A stretch of 64,000 nucleotides of DNA from Cordylochernes scorpioides (Eukaryota; Arthropoda; Arachnida; Pseudoscorpiones; Chernetidae): contig CP092872.1 of assembly GCA_030710605.1 (NCBI GenBank), positions 92,964,627 to 93,028,626 of the forward strand, in the 5' to 3' direction. Positions 62,401 to 64,000 of the stretch are shown in pieces. Under the pieces are notes generated by a model. The model did not search any database and was not told where the DNA came from. It was given only the letters and a program-made list of their open reading frames with translations. The position numbers were made by a program, and so were the translations under genes. Within the stretch, counting starts at the first letter, position 1; each line of letters begins with the position of its first letter.

Positions 62401-64000
62401 TTTCACAAATCATCAGTATATCATGATATACATGCAAATTTAGATGGCACTCTGCTATCTAAAAAACGTTCATGTTGGTGGTTATAATAGGCTAAATTTG
62501 TTTTTAATATACAAAATTACAAAAAATATAGTTATTTATCAAAATTATAATACAAAAATTAGAATGTCTTTTCTAAACTAAACATTTTAAACATAAATTA
62601 TAGTACGGTACAAAAAAACCCTGTAATAAAGTATCAAATTATACCCAAATATATTAACGGATGGGGGATTAAATGTTTAAACCTAAGCCTAAATATTAGG
62701 GCTTAACAAAATTAAGCTTAAATAATCCAAACGAAACGGTAGGCACTGTTGCCAAATGAGAAAAAATCACTTCCCCATGCTTGAAACGTGAGTTCCATCA
62801 GGACAAGGATAATGTGAGTTTAATGTATGAAGTACTGGAGATATCCAACTACATTTCTTTCTTATTTATCCAGGTAGCGCAGAAGAACAATGGTTAGATC
62901 TTTTGACGGACTGTCAATATGTCATCTCCATTTTTTTATTTATTATTCTTCTAATTTAGGCTTAGAATGCCTTGGGCCAAAAGTCTTTGTTCAACATTCC
63001 AACAATTGTTGCTTGATTCCATTGTTGTATCATTGTTAGAATCGAACATTTCTCCATTTTTCTTTCTATTGTGTTTTGTTTACAATGAGATGCCATTGAT
63101 TAGGTTGTTTCGTCTGCATTTGAAATTTTGATTAGGTGTTTTGTTACTAGTAATTATTTCTTGGCGGTGAATAATAAAAAAAAGAATGAAATATATATTT
63201 AAAAATCTGATATGAAAAAAAAATGTAATATTTACAATTGTATTTTTTTTTAGAAATTCTTTTCTATATATTATATATATTTAGTCCTTTGTTGATTCGT
63301 AAATAATCAAACAAGCACTTATTAAAAATACTTTTCATATCTTATTTTTTTAATATTATAATAAAAATAAATAATAATAATAACAATATATTTAATTAAA
63401 GTTTATTTATGGATTGCTCTATTTTCAAAAAAAAAAAAATTCTATTTTCAATAAGAATATATTTTAAAATGTAATTTATATTTACCTATATAAAATTTAT
63501 ATTAATTTCGAGCTCGAAAATTTGTATCTATATGTGTAATCTTTTTAGAAAAAAAAAAAACTCAGATTTTTTTATCATATGAGTTAAAATTCATATGTAA
63601 ATATATTAATATTCCTTTTATAATTATAGCAAGCAAACACGTATTAAATCTCAATCTTATAATCAATAATATATTTTGTATATTTTCATATCTTATAATA
63701 ATTATATTTATTTATTACCATTTGCAAATAAGACACGCTATATCCGATCTGGATAATTGCGCGTGAAACTATTTACAATAATTATATAAAAAATAAATAA
63801 AAGCGCCGAACGAACTATAAAATTTCTATTATATCTTAAAATATAAAAACTACTATAAATTTACATACAGAAGATACTTCACCCACATTTTAAAAACATT
63901 ACTTGATAAAGAGAACGTAGAAAAATATTGTATATATTTGAATAAACTTAATTTTAAATCCAATTCACACATACATCCCATCTTTATAGTTTAAATTATA
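62401..64000. other. AT-rich, no gene seen
   Basis: AT-rich to the end. A hairpin GATGGCACTCTGCTATC lies near 62443, and TTATTTATGGATTGCTCTAT at about 63402 is another family C border. No coding region recognised. Confidence 0.5.

Overview
This window reads as AT-rich, repeat-saturated metazoan nuclear DNA. I found no intact host gene. An arthropod (insect or crustacean) is the best guess, on weak grounds: a short CCTAA run at 4857-4874 (the arthropod telomere motif), gag-like and CCHC ORFs of a kind I associate with arthropod retroelements, and one signal-peptide-like exon loosely like an insect odorant-binding protein. Most open frames are by-products of minisatellites whose period is a multiple of three.

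Layout. 0-14 kb: dispersed foldback/MITE families (called FB-A, FB-B and M here), a 96-bp tandem array of poly(A)-signal modules (6.06-6.64 kb), and adjoining 87-bp and 42-bp minisatellites (11.6-12.96 kb). 14.36-19.83 kb: a young LTR retrotransposon with two 776-bp LTRs differing at 4 positions, a broken gag-like ORF on the minus strand and an otherwise non-coding interior. 20.96-29.89 kb: about 165 copies of a 54-bp satellite with higher-order structure. 30-34 kb: foldbacks carrying hammerhead-ribozyme-like motifs. 34.15-35.64 kb: a GC-rich, frameshifted CCHC gag/ORF1-like gene ending at its own AATAAA. 35.9-38.2 kb: a complete FB-A, a complete FB-B and a pair of hammerhead motifs. 38.43-39.92 kb: a 103-bp minisatellite with a CRE-like TGACGTCA in most units. 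41.7-43.6 kb: truncated non-LTR-like repeats and a Penelope-like (PLE) C-terminal fragment followed by a hammerhead-like motif. 44.7-45.8 kb: a decayed Tc1-like transposase containing a tRNA-Leu-like fragment. 47-52 kb: a 318-bp tandem dimer and relatives, each with a hammerhead-like motif. 52.57-56.45 kb: about 99 copies of a 39-bp minisatellite. 57.5-61 kb: more foldbacks and one clean TA-flanked MITE. 61.02-62.4 kb: about 10 copies of a ~132-bp repeat that carries an FB-A end.

The main theme is self-cleaving-RNA retroelements. More than twenty places fit the type I hammerhead pattern (CUGANGA, short helix, GAAA, very short helix III, GUA/GUC), in at least five families. One family lies just downstream of PLE coding sequence, one forms a tandem dimer like the small retrozymes known from animals, and several sit as inverted minus-then-plus pairs in foldbacks. 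Most copies carry a lesion; the best preserved is at 31520-31560 on the minus strand. A second theme is satellite birth: the 54-bp satellite resembles part of a dispersed repeat, and the ~132-bp array carries the end of FB-A. All homology statements come from reading by eye; no search or folding was run.
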